From assembly GCA_035235625.1 (NCBI GenBank), contig CP141140.1, forward strand, positions 44,945,351 to 45,009,350: a stretch of 64,000 nucleotides of DNA, given 5' to 3'. Numbering within the stretch: the stretch's first letter is position 1; the number at the start of each line of letters is the position of its first letter. The notes below the pieces were generated by a model. The model ran no database searches, had not been told where the DNA came from, and worked only from the letters and a program-made list of their open reading frames with translations. The translations under genes and the position numbers were made by a program. Below are positions 32,014-42,677 of this stretch, piece after piece. This DNA is from Saururus chinensis (Eukaryota; Streptophyta; Magnoliopsida; Piperales; Saururaceae).

Positions 32014-34989
32014 ATGGAGAGGATTGGTATTTGCATATGGGAGTCAGTGATACACAATTCACTTGTGCAACTATCAGGTAACAATGAATTTTAGATTACA
32101 TGATAGTGTACTTTATCGTATACTCGAGCACATGATATCTAACCTACCGTGCCCGGTAAAAAGAATATTGTGTTAAGAAAAAACACGATATTTATAATAT
32201 CGCATAACTAATGATGCCAAATACAAAAGTGATATAATACTAATTATTTTTAGCATAGATTGAATAACACGACTTGTATAAATATCATGTCATTGATAAC
32301 ATAATATAATTTATAAGCATGTTACCGAGTACACGATGTCAAGTTATATCGCATATTGATTAACATGTTAATATCCGTTGTAGATTAGGAGAACTGGAAA
32401 ATTTCAACTCAACAAATCCATGTCACACATCATACAACAATCCAATGCCTACAAAACCTATTAAAGAAGTTAATCAAACTGGATTTGAAGAAATGTCGCC
32501 AACAATGTGTGCAATAAGGACTTCATTTGATAACTATAAACCCCCATACAACCCTAGGAATTACGATAGCCAAAATTTTGAAGAAGTTTGGGGTGATGAT
32601 CAATGGAATGAGAATGATATAATTGACATAGAAAGTATATCTAACCATGAAGAATTCGGATACAACGAGGTACCCAGTAATATTGATGTTGATGTTGAGG
32701 CGGAGTGGGAGACAGTTGATGATCTCAACTTGTTGGAACCGAATATTGATGATTGTGAGCTAATGACTAAAAGTTTGCAAGAAAAGGACTACCAGAATCT
32801 AATTCATTTGGGTGCACATTACCTAAGCCTGGTACATTTCAAGATTGTTTTAATCGAATTTGTAATAAAGGCAAATTTCATAGATCATGTTGTGGATGAG
32901 AACAAGAATACGTATGCTGCAACGTGCTTTGACCAGTCTCGTAATCGGTTCATAAGGGCTTCAAATATAGGTGATCATGTGACTATTGTAAGGTTAGTGC
33001 CTGACCATTTGTGTGGAATGCAAAGGAAGTCAACGGACCATCCTTTAGCATCACACCTTTGGATTGCGAGAAAATGTTATTGGTTGTTTAAAGATTCAAT
33101 AGACATTACACCAAAAAGCATATCAAGATATATTTTGAAGTACTGGGGTATAGCTGTAAACTATAAGAAATGATGATGTGCAGGTAAAGCAAACTTATGA
33201 TATTCCCTGAATTGTGTTTTCAAAAATACGATAATTGAATGTATTTTTAGTCACACGAGACTGTTATAGTCGCATTTTATTAAAACATGACCGGTTTACC
33301 TATCGTGTTAACACGATGATTACACAATTCAGGTTTATGAAAATACTACTAATCTTGTCATAACACGACCTCTTAACTTGCCATTTAATCTTTTTTAATG
33401 TTAACTACTTAAAATACAGTCATGCAGGCAAAGCATTATGTGATTTAATAGATAGGGACCCAGACAAATCTTATTCCATACTTCATGCATACAAAATTCA
33501 GATAGAAATGATTAATCTTGGAACTATAGTAGTTCCAATTATATCATGTAATATTCCCTAACCTATAGGGGGACATGGTTTTAAAAGTCTTTTGAGCATT
33601 TGGGCCGGTTGCAAGAGCCTTTAGAACAACACTCGGGTCATCGCTAACCATGGATGCAACTTTCTTGAAGGGAAAGTATCCTAGTTAGTTATTGATAGCA
33701 ACTGCACTAGATAGGAACAATAATATATTATGTGTCGCATTTGCAATGGTTGAGAATGAGTGTGAGAAAACATGGAGATGGTTTTTTGAATTTCTTAGAA
33801 ATTATCTATTTTTTGATCCTCCAGCTGAGTTGGATACAATTGTTTATGATAGAATGAAGGGCTTGACAAATGTTGCTAAGCTATATTTTCCCTCTACACA
33901 CCACAGATATTGAATCCATCACATGGTAGCAAATATGTTGGATAGATTCAAAGACAACTACCTAAAGAACTAGCTCCATGTGGCAGCTAAAGCTTTCAGA
34001 CAAAATATGTATGATGACACAGTGAACAACATTAAATAACATAATCTTGAAGCATTTGCTTAGCTAAATAAGATAGGTGCAGAGCACTAGGCCAATGTTG
34101 CATTTTCTGGCAAAAAATATGAAACACTTAACTCAAAGAGGTCTAAAAGTTCTAATAAAATATTCCAAAAAGCTAGATCAATGCTTATTACTCGGTTAAT
34201 TAAGCATATAAGGGAGCACACAACCGCACTCTTTGAGAAATGTCAGATAGACAAAATATGATTGAAGATGTAACCCATTGCTCGTAAATACAATGAAAGC
34301 AAAAGAAAGGAAGCAAGGAATGTGCATGTATTACTGGTATTAATATATGAGTTCCAGGTTAACTTGCTATATCACTAGGTATCATCTAATTAATGTCATG
34401 TGTATGGGTAGACAATATCAACAATAACAGTATGTATAGCCATTAAAATAACTTGATAATTGTGAGCATACAACATGCGTTGATGGGTCGTGTTTTTTAT
34501 AACACTGTAATATCACTTCTCGTGTTCTCATTCACATGATATTCATTCAACAAGATCTAGTGAATCTGGTTGAACATAGCTACACATGCCGAAAGTTTAG
34601 CATCTAGGGCAACCGTGTAAATATACAATTACAACAAGTGATCACAAACATTTCTATGTGTCTGATTAATGCAAAAAATGGTACTCCACAGAAATATATG
34701 AAATGGCATATCGAGAGACATCATACCAATTGACGGATAGGCACCAGTGGGCACTGATTGGAGTTCTATCTATATTCAATGCACTTATCTCACTCTTGCA
34801 GTGGGGACATCCAAGGAAAAACTGAATAGTCATAAGCCAAGGTCAAAGCCCTACACAAATGTAGAGCATGCAGGCAGTTGGGTCACAACTACAAACGCTG
34901 CGGCAGCACACAAGAGGACCCTCCGAATGGGGTTGCTGGTCAAAGTACAAGCCAAAGATGGCAAAGAAAAGAGTAGAAAAATGACATAA
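32014..34989 (+). pseudogene. MULE transposase (mudrA-like) of copy 2, broken
   Basis: ATG at 32014 opens exon 1, but the YVGG to DDED part present at 9504-9740 is deleted. The remainder ends at a GT donor near 32081. Exon 2 (acceptor near 32384) is open from 32445 to 33173. It carries FEEMSPTM, an acidic linker and the MuDR N-terminal domain. The transposase core is frameshifted around 33560-33690 and resumes as LIATALDRNNNILCVAFAMV and VYDRMKGL, the latter keeping the second catalytic Asp that copy 1 lost. A TGA directly follows HHRY, as in copy 1. SWIM and CCHC (CRACRQLGHNYKRC, about 34860-34905) relics follow. Palindrome-rich introns separate the blocks. Confidence 0.83.
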
Positions 34990-36107
34990 ACATGGGGAAC
35001 ATTGATCAAGATTGCCTTTTTCCACCCCCTTTATTTAGCTGATTGGAGGAAATATCATTTTATAGTCATTTCTTAGAAACATGATTTTTTATGAGTGTCA
35101 TCTTATCATATACGATATTGTATGTACGTTGTGTTATTTATAACACGACCTTGATAAAGTTTGTGATGTTGATAACATGATATGTTGATATATGTATTGT
35201 TAATATTGTCTATTGTATACACATCGAGTAATCGAAAACACAATCAAAGGGTTTACGTGTTATGAATTACACGATATAAAAAACTTGCAATGAATATTAC
35301 AATTTTTTTGTTCACTATGTGTTACCAATTACATGATAATTGTACTTCATGTTATTGATAACACGACCATATAAATAAATAAATGATCCAAATGTCCAAC
35401 ACATCACCAATTTCTAAAGAGTCGCACCAATTTTTGGTGTAGCAAACTAAATTTTGGTGCAGAAAAACAAATTGTCATCCCATTTTCCAACACAGACTTT
35501 GCTTCACATCCAATTTCGAATCAGCAAATATAAATCTACACCTCCTCTTAGATCAAGTGACCATTCGGTGCCCACCTCCTGCTCGCCTAAGGAACTTTAT
35601 CACTGGGAGATTGCTTATGAGTGGATTGCACACCATCTATCTCCATGAGCACAGCCTGGTGAGCCTTCACAAAAAAAGCGCCAGCCATCGAGACATTGAA
35701 ATAATGCATAACTATGACTTGTCCCCCTCCAAAGCAGATGAGAAGAGCAGTGTAGACGATTAATGGCACATATTATCAAATGAATTTGCCAATTCACCCC
35801 ATTAATCATTCGCACCAGTCTTCTCATCTACCTCAGAGGTAGACAAGTCATAATCGGACGTTATTTCAATGTCCCAAATATCTAATCATATTTTTTCTAA
35901 TGGCTCACCAGGTTGTTCTCATGGAAATAGATGGTGTCTGATGTTCTATTTTCGTATTTGTAATTTTGGTCTAATGTACTTTTTCCTTTGTTATGTTTAT
36001 ACAATATACTCATGAACTCATCTTAATGAAAGAGAAAATTTCCCTATAAATTTGTCGATCTACATTTCTATTTTGCTACACATGAAAGTTTTTCATACCA
36101 CACTATC
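34990..36107. other. Spacer between the convergent MULE genes, copy 2
   Basis: Counterpart of 20746-21860, inverted relative to it. It carries several CGTGTTA...TAACACG motifs (about 35100-35370). No gene supported. Confidence 0.5.
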
Positions 36108-36595
36108 TACAACACTATATTGGTGACACAACCTACGGGGTGAGCATGTTGTTGCTAACACGATTTGCAACCTATATTAGACGACCTAACATGACTTTGT
36201 GTTATTGTTCACACGGCCTATGTCTGGGCATATTGTTGATTACACAATCTACAACCATATATTACAGTACCTAACATTACTTTATTTTATTGGTGAAACA
36301 ATCTATGTCTGGGCATGTTGTTGATTACATGATCTGCAATCATATATTACACAAGCTAGCATGGCTTCATGTTATCAATGACACGACCTACGTTTAGGCA
36401 TATTGTTGATTACACGATCTGTAACCTATATTAGATGACCTAACATGACTTCATGTTATTGTTGGCAGGACCTACATCTAGGTGTGTTGTTGATAACACG
36501 ATCTGCAACCTATATTAAATGACCTAACATGACTTCGTGTTATTGTTGATGCGACCAACATTTCGGTATGTTGTTGATAACACGATCTACAACCA
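36108..36595. repeat. 84 bp tandem array of MULE copy 2
   Basis: About six units in the opposite orientation to 20261-20745 (ACGATCTGCAACC endings recur every 83-86 bases). Each unit carries the CGTGTTATTGTT / TTGATAACACG palindromes. Confidence 0.85.
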
Positions 36596-36771
36596 TATAT
36601 TGCACCACCTTGAATGAATTTAAAAAAATAATTTTTACTTTATAAATTGTGCATTTAAGAGAGAAAAAAAGACTACTACAACTCATTCGATGAAGCATCA
36701 AATTCATGAGCAATTCACCCACAAAGAATTATCGCTCATATCTACAGCTTGACCAACATAGTGATCTTTGT

Positions 36772-39700
36772 TTAGGTAAAATATGGTTGAATGACTCCTC
36801 CAGCCAGCTTCGTAACATAATACATTAGGAACACCCCGCAATCTTCATTCGTCTCTTGATATGGCATTTTTGGATCTTCATCAGTGGCCACTTTATTGCT
36901 CCCTTCATGCCAAGGGTCTTCTCCATGGTTGTGCAAGATGTCTTCTAACCTTGTCGACCTCGGCAAACTGGTTTTTGTGGTCACCCTTTAGCGGGTTATA
37001 TTACCTAAACCTTTTCTCCCTGCATCGACCAATGAGAAGAAGGAAATGGCCAGTGACATAGATTGGAATGAAACCATACTCAATGTTTACATTAAGCCAC
37101 TTTATCAAGTTGTTAATGATTTTGGGATGCATCTTCACCTGGTCATGCTGCATCCCTACACTTTTGTAGTGCTAGATAGCAAATTTCTTGAAAAAATAGT
37201 TCGGATAAATGCCGATATATCTTATATTTTGAACACGTCTGTGACCTAAAATCATCAACAAAATATTAATGTGTTAGTGATAACATGACATATGATATAT
37301 TGTGTAAATATGAACACGAGATGGTAATTCATCATGTAATCCATAACATGACATATACTAGCTCGTGTAAAGACAAAAACACTTAGTACACACAATAATC
37401 TTGTTTTCTACTTATCATGTTATTAGTACAATGACATGTGGCATTTTCATGATATCAATAATGCAAACTTTAGATGTTGCTGGAGCGTGATTTCACATAT
37501 TATGTTAATCATGACACGATTGTTAAGAATCGTGTGGTCAATAACACAAAAAAATTATAAACTAATTATTACCTCATTCATTACGCACTCCTGTCTAAGT
37601 AGACATAATATGTAAGGAGAAGCGTCGTTATATGCCATTGCTTGTGTGGGTTGGCCATAAAGTCCTTCATTGTCTCCCAATCTTCTCCACATAAAATCTC
37701 CATGTGGAACACAAGCTAGAGATCAAGGTAGTTAAAAAACCAATGCAACCTCCTCCTTGTCCTTTTGCTTCTTCTCAACGTGCTCTTCAACGTCTATCAT
37801 GCTTTTGATACACTCTAGTAGTTCTGAATCAACTAGCTCAGGAGTATTCGATATAGTGGCCGAGCTAAAAGCAAATTTCTCAGTTGTAGGGGTAAGAGAT
37901 CTTGCACAAATTCATCTGGGGTAAGGATAACATATGTGGCAAGGATAGATGCCAAAGGAACTTCATCCCCTGGCCTCGCCACCCCCTCTTCCCATGCTAG
38001 CCGAGTCGGCTTTCCAATCTTCTTGGACAAGAAGCTGCTAATTGCCTTTGGACAAACTAGGCCTAGCTCCTTCTTGGCTGGATCCTCCTTGGCAGCCTCA
38101 GTGGGGCTAGATCCTCCTTAGCTGCCTCCCCCTTGGCTGTTGGCTACATGCACAGGTGGATTAGCCATTGTATACCTCGTCCTCCTAGGTATGGGTGGTA
38201 GTAGGGATGCAAAGGGGCCAGTATCTAAAGCTTTTTGTTTCTTTATCTTCAGCTTCATTTGCTTCAGTGGCACCACTTCTGCACTTCTTCCTCCTGGGCA
38301 TGCACCCCTTCCTCCTCTCGGGCATGCACCATTTCCTCATCCTAGGCTTGCACAACTTGCTCATTATTTTTTTGAGGAATCTAGTGATAACGGTCTGTTC
38401 AACTTTGGGGCCCTTATTCTTCTTTGGGGCACTAGCTTTGGGCTCCCCTTTCTCTGCATAATACATGTAGCAAGTCATATGAGTATATACACAAAAGTCA
38501 AATAAAGCATGTTATTGTTGACAAGTCTATTCCAAAAGTAGAATTGAATCTAATACGCTAATACAAACGGTTGTGTTATCAATCACACAACTACTACAAA
38601 GTCATTTTTATGTTATACAATATTGTATATTTGTGTGTTATTGATGACACGACAATGTCAAAGACATTTGGAATCTAACATGATAATACAAAAAAGCCGT
38701 GTTTACATGATAACACACCTTTCCAAGTAGGTCATTGATAAATATGAAATATATATCTATTATATATGCATTTTTACCTTATTTGCTAGTATAGATTAGG
38801 TTAATTAAGAGTTAGTTATGGTTTATTTAGATTAAGATAGATATTAGTATTTTAGTTTAATTATTAATAATTTTGTAGTTATTAGTAGTTTAGATGTGTA
38901 TTTAAATCAAGTTGGAATTTTAATTACATTATACATATCTAAAGTATGATATTTTATATTTTGTAGGAAAAGTGCACTTATCGAGAACTTGGACGATGTT
39001 TGAAATAGTTCAAAATAGTCTTGACATGCTTTAAAGTGATTTGGACAACGTTTCAGAGTTATAAACAAGTTGGAAACTAATATGGACATGAAGAAAAGCT
39101 TAATGAACAGAATATGGACTGTCCAGGAAAACTGTCCAGATTGCAGAAACACTGTAGCCGTTCGAACGGGCTGCAGGGTGTTCGAACAGGATAACGTGAT
39201 TTTGAAGAAAAATTCAGTATAAGCATTCGAGCGGGCATGCAGGGCGTTCGAACGACATAACGCGCAATTTCCTTGTTTGACCCAAATTTTAATCCTTTTC
39301 ATATTGGACTTCTTCCTATGGATCTTATGCCTATAAAAAGACATATTTAGCTTAAAATCAAGGGATTCCAGTAGATTTTATGAAGAGAAAAAGGAAGAAG
39401 AAGATGGAAGAGAACTCAAAGCTTTCAATGGAGATTCAAGTGCTTTCTTCTACAATGGAAGGCTAAACTTTTCTTTTACTTAGGAGTTGATGAAGCTATA
39501 GATAAGTTTCAGTTTTTTTTCTTTTTAATTTAGATCTCAGTAGTGAATGATGACAATTGTATGATATGAATTTCCTGTTTAATGAAGAGCTTTTAATGTT
39601 TATTCAATTCTATGTTGATTTATTGTCTTGTAGATGATAGATTGATGTGGTTTTGATATTTTCATCGATTCTAATTTCTGTGATTTAGATAAGATGTTCA

Positions 39701-41759
39701 TACAATAGTTTTAATGTTTAGATAATTAATGACTTGGATGAGTTATACTAAGATTAGATGGGTCATGCCTATAGCTAGTTTAGTGTAGATGATCTGTGCT
39801 ATTGTCGAAGATAGTTCATGCCATGGAATTTAATTAATGATTCTTTCTAAAGTAATTCTAGCTTGTAGCTGAGAATACTTGTTCATGTTCACACTAGATT
39901 TAGATTAAAAGTTAAGGAATTGTTATAGTTCTATAGTGGATTCAATTTCCTAAGTAAATTCCATCATATTAATCTCTTGCTTTTAAACTAGTTGATTTCT
40001 TTCTTTTGCTTAATTTAAGTTTAAGTTTGTTTTAATTTTTAATCAGCAAATTCTTCTTTAGATTTAGTGATAATCCATCCGTCCCTGAGGTTTGACAACC
40101 CTTAAATACTTATCCTAGTACAATTACCTTGTACACTTGCAAAGGGTTTAATTATAAACGATCAGTCATATCATTGAATATAATATGATAATACTTACAC
40201 AAAATGATGTTTCCATCAATAGATTGAGGAATAGATTTTATTTGCACTTCATGAGCATAATGATGAACTTCACTTGATTTGGAAGCTCGAGTCTTGACCC
40301 TAACCAACTTCTCTCCTTCAGTTGTCGGCGAAGGGGTTGTGTTGCATGACGTTTCTCCAACTGAGGGGCTTCATGTGGATGCTCAGTTTTCGGATGAGAT
40401 AATCCTTCATGTGGGGGCTGCACCAGTTTGATTAACCCTATTGTCACCTCAAAAGCATTTTCAACTCTCCACAGCACAATTTGCGTAGTGTCTGCTCTCC
40501 AACCTTACTCTTCATATGAAACAGCCTTCTCCAAAATGATGTCAACAATCACAGTCATGACATCTTGTGGCATGACAAAGCTCTCAATGACGTCTTTGCT
40601 GGAGTGATATTGTCCTTACATCTGACCATGATGTGATTCAACAACAATCATTTTCTTATGTATCGTAGAATGTGTGGACATCTTCTTTGCCATTTGGGCC
40701 GGCCTTTGGTCCTTAATCAAGTGCACCTCTTCGGCAATTGGAGTTATTTGAAAAACTATTTCTGAATCTACCTTGTGCCATACGAGAATCCCTTCCTACT
40801 GCTTCCTCTTCCTGTGATGAGCCAACAACTTCTTCCTCGACTTTTCATTGGCTAGGTCAAGTTTAGCGGCCTTCTCCATGTATGTCAACAATTGAGTAAA
40901 CCTGGGCCACCTCTTACACCTTGGAGTACATGGAGGAGAACTTGGAGCCTATATAGAAGTATGCTAAAAATAGCACCTACGTTAGCAAAATAATCCCATT
41001 AATAGTGATCCTATATCATGTATGTCGTGTCACGAATAACATGTTTATTAAACTAATCGTGTCATTGGACACAAAATACTCACATCATGTAATTGAAAAA
41101 AACATGATACCCTAACTAGCATGTGATCAATAACATGGAAATCAAATTAGTTTGTTATCTAAACTACGCTAATTACACTATCATATTATTGATAAGATGA
41201 TATACCTAAAATGTTAATATGTTGTCGTGTTATCAATTCTACACTCATATAAGTTATCGCATTATTGATAATATGAAATTGACCTATAGCACAAATGAAG
41301 CCCCATTGAAAATACCGATTGTGAGTGCTCATCTTCTATGCTCCTGATGTAGAGGTGGGTTGAGGATATGCCTCGATGCAATATATTATGCACGGCCTCT
41401 GAGTAGCTTGCTCATTGTTGAAGTCACACAAATATGGGAAGATGGATGTGTTGCTATGTGTGAATAATATGAGGGCCCCCGTGTGCATGATGGCAAAGCG
41501 TGCTAAGACTTCGTTGGAGACAACATGCCTATTGTCTACCACTTCATTCAAATTTTATTTATTAAGATTCTTCTCTGGCCGCTTCCCTACGAAAAAACTT
41601 TTGAAGAATTGTCCCTTGCCTTAAGCATCCTTCCCATCGCCATTGTCCAACTTTAACGAATTTCCTTTTGCCCTCAAACCTGTGATCAATGCAACTTCTT
41701 CCTCCGTGAGGGGTAGTATTTTTTCCAGAATGTTGAACACTTTTTGTGACCAAAATCAA
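36772..41759 (-). pseudogene. Ulp1/C48-like MULE partner gene of copy 2, broken
   Basis: Minus strand. Starts near 41759 with an open stretch (KRKFVKVGQWRWEG), then NEVVDNRHVVSNEVLARFAI. An intron-like palindrome-rich part follows (about 41290-41000). Exons then lie at 40960-40575 and 40477-40205, ending at a GTAAG donor. A long intron now holds the solo LTR, and an exon from about 38456 to 37560 reads KKNKGPKVEQTVITRF and KKIGKPTRLAWEEGVARPGD. The C48 part (37240-36772) ends with MPYQETNEDCGVFLMYYV, carrying the presumed catalytic Cys. Frameshifts and stops are scattered. The 3' ends of this gene and mudrA face each other across the 84-base array. Confidence 0.72.
38736..40164 (+). mobile_element. 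Solo LTR (1,429 bp) in an intron of the Ulp1-like gene
   Basis: Starts TGATAAATATG, ends AACGATCA (TG...CA), and is flanked by a perfect 5-base duplication GTCAT (38731-38735 and 40165-40169). In unit 1 the same place (about 10066-10090) is uninterrupted. It has a TATAAAAAG box at 39332-39340. Its 3' part, with CCCTGAGGTTTGACAACCC and CTTGTACACTTGCAAAGGGT, resembles U5 ends of plant Ty3/gypsy (Tat/Athila-type) LTRs. No interior or second LTR is present. A solo LTR from unequal recombination is the simplest reading. Confidence 0.88.
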
Positions 41760-42110
41760 ATAGTCGTGTTGATTTACATTATGTAACTAATGTTCAAATA
41801 CATACGAAATTCATATATTGTGTTATCAGTTACACGATAGGATGCCTTCTCATACACAATGGCACAACAAATGAATATCATCTATTGCATATCGTGTTAT
41901 TGATAAAACGATATGTATGCCACCAATACATGATAAGACAACTTCTCAAAGTCATGTATCACATTATCAATAATACAATAAAGTCAATAACATAATATTT
42001 GACAACACGACTATATACTGTGTATATGCAAGTACTTCCTATCTTGTGCTTCATAACACGATATATGAACAATCGTGTATATGAATATACGATTTCTAAC
42101 TAGAATTTGA
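41760..42110. other. Palindrome-rich subterminal part of the MULE
   Basis: Only in unit 2. It contains at least five variants of the CGTGTTAT...AACACGA motif (for example ATCGTGTTATTGATAAAACG near 41898 and CTTCATAACACGATATATGA near 42047). No gene. Confidence 0.55.
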
Positions 42111-42566
42111 ATAATATGCCATTACCACGGAAGTCAACGATTGGTTAATGCCGATGAGACTCGCTGGATTAACCCCTAGATGGGCCATTGATCTTCGCCA
42201 AATATCACTTCTTCATAAGGGGCACGTGAATATACACTCAGGTTGAACCTCACTTCATAGTCGGAAATCACTTCATGGCGGAAACTTTGAAAATTGCCTG
42301 TAGGATAAGTCAGAAATTGGACCTCTTATGGCATTTTTGCTTCTCCTTGGTCGGGTTTTGGAAATTGTTGGTCAGATGGGCAGGAAATTAGACCTCCCAT
42401 TTCATTTTCGCTTCTCACTAGTCAGACTGGAAATTGCCAGTCGAATGGGTTGTTTATGGGTAAATGTGATGGTTTGACAAGTTTATACGATATAAAACCC
42501 TAAACCCTAAGAAAAGAGTATTTCAGTCTATTTTTTCTATAATATTGTGTAAGTCTTAGTTTTGTT

Positions 42567-42634
42567 GCATTTTTACTTAAAAACCAGGAAATATGGAATA
42601 TTAACTTCTTCGGCCAAGTAATATGCAAAAATCT
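42567..42634 (-). repeat. Right TIR core of MULE copy 2
   Basis: Reverse complement of the left TIR core. Outwards it runs to GGGGCATTTAAATAAAACCC at about 42658-42677, the probable element end. Confidence 0.62.
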
Positions 42635-42677
42635 CTTTGAATAATACCCTATATTTTGGGGCATTTAAATAAAACCC

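Larger units (their letters stand above)
25533..41396. repeat. Unit 2 of the large tandem duplication
   Basis: Begins inside the NHL frame (CTTTTCGC) directly behind MULE sequence and ends at a CACGGC (41391-41396) in the MULE. It keeps the ancestral MULE orientation, so it is the reference for the inversion in unit 1. Confidence 0.88.
31683..42677 (+). mobile_element. MULE copy 2 with both ends, mudrA and convergent Ulp1-like gene (about 11.0 kb)
   Basis: The order is left TIR, mudrA on plus (32014-34989), palindrome-rich spacer and 84-base array, Ulp1-like gene on minus (41759-36772), right TIR. A solo LTR of 1.43 kb at 38736-40164 is a later insertion, so the original length was about 9.6 kb. 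The C48 partner gene recalls Kaonashi-type MULEs, but those are described as lacking long TIRs, while this one has a recognisable TIR core of about 65 bases. The exact ends are uncertain, and the 9-base flanks I tested (ACGTGCGTA and ACAAGTGAA) match only partly. Confidence 0.78.
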
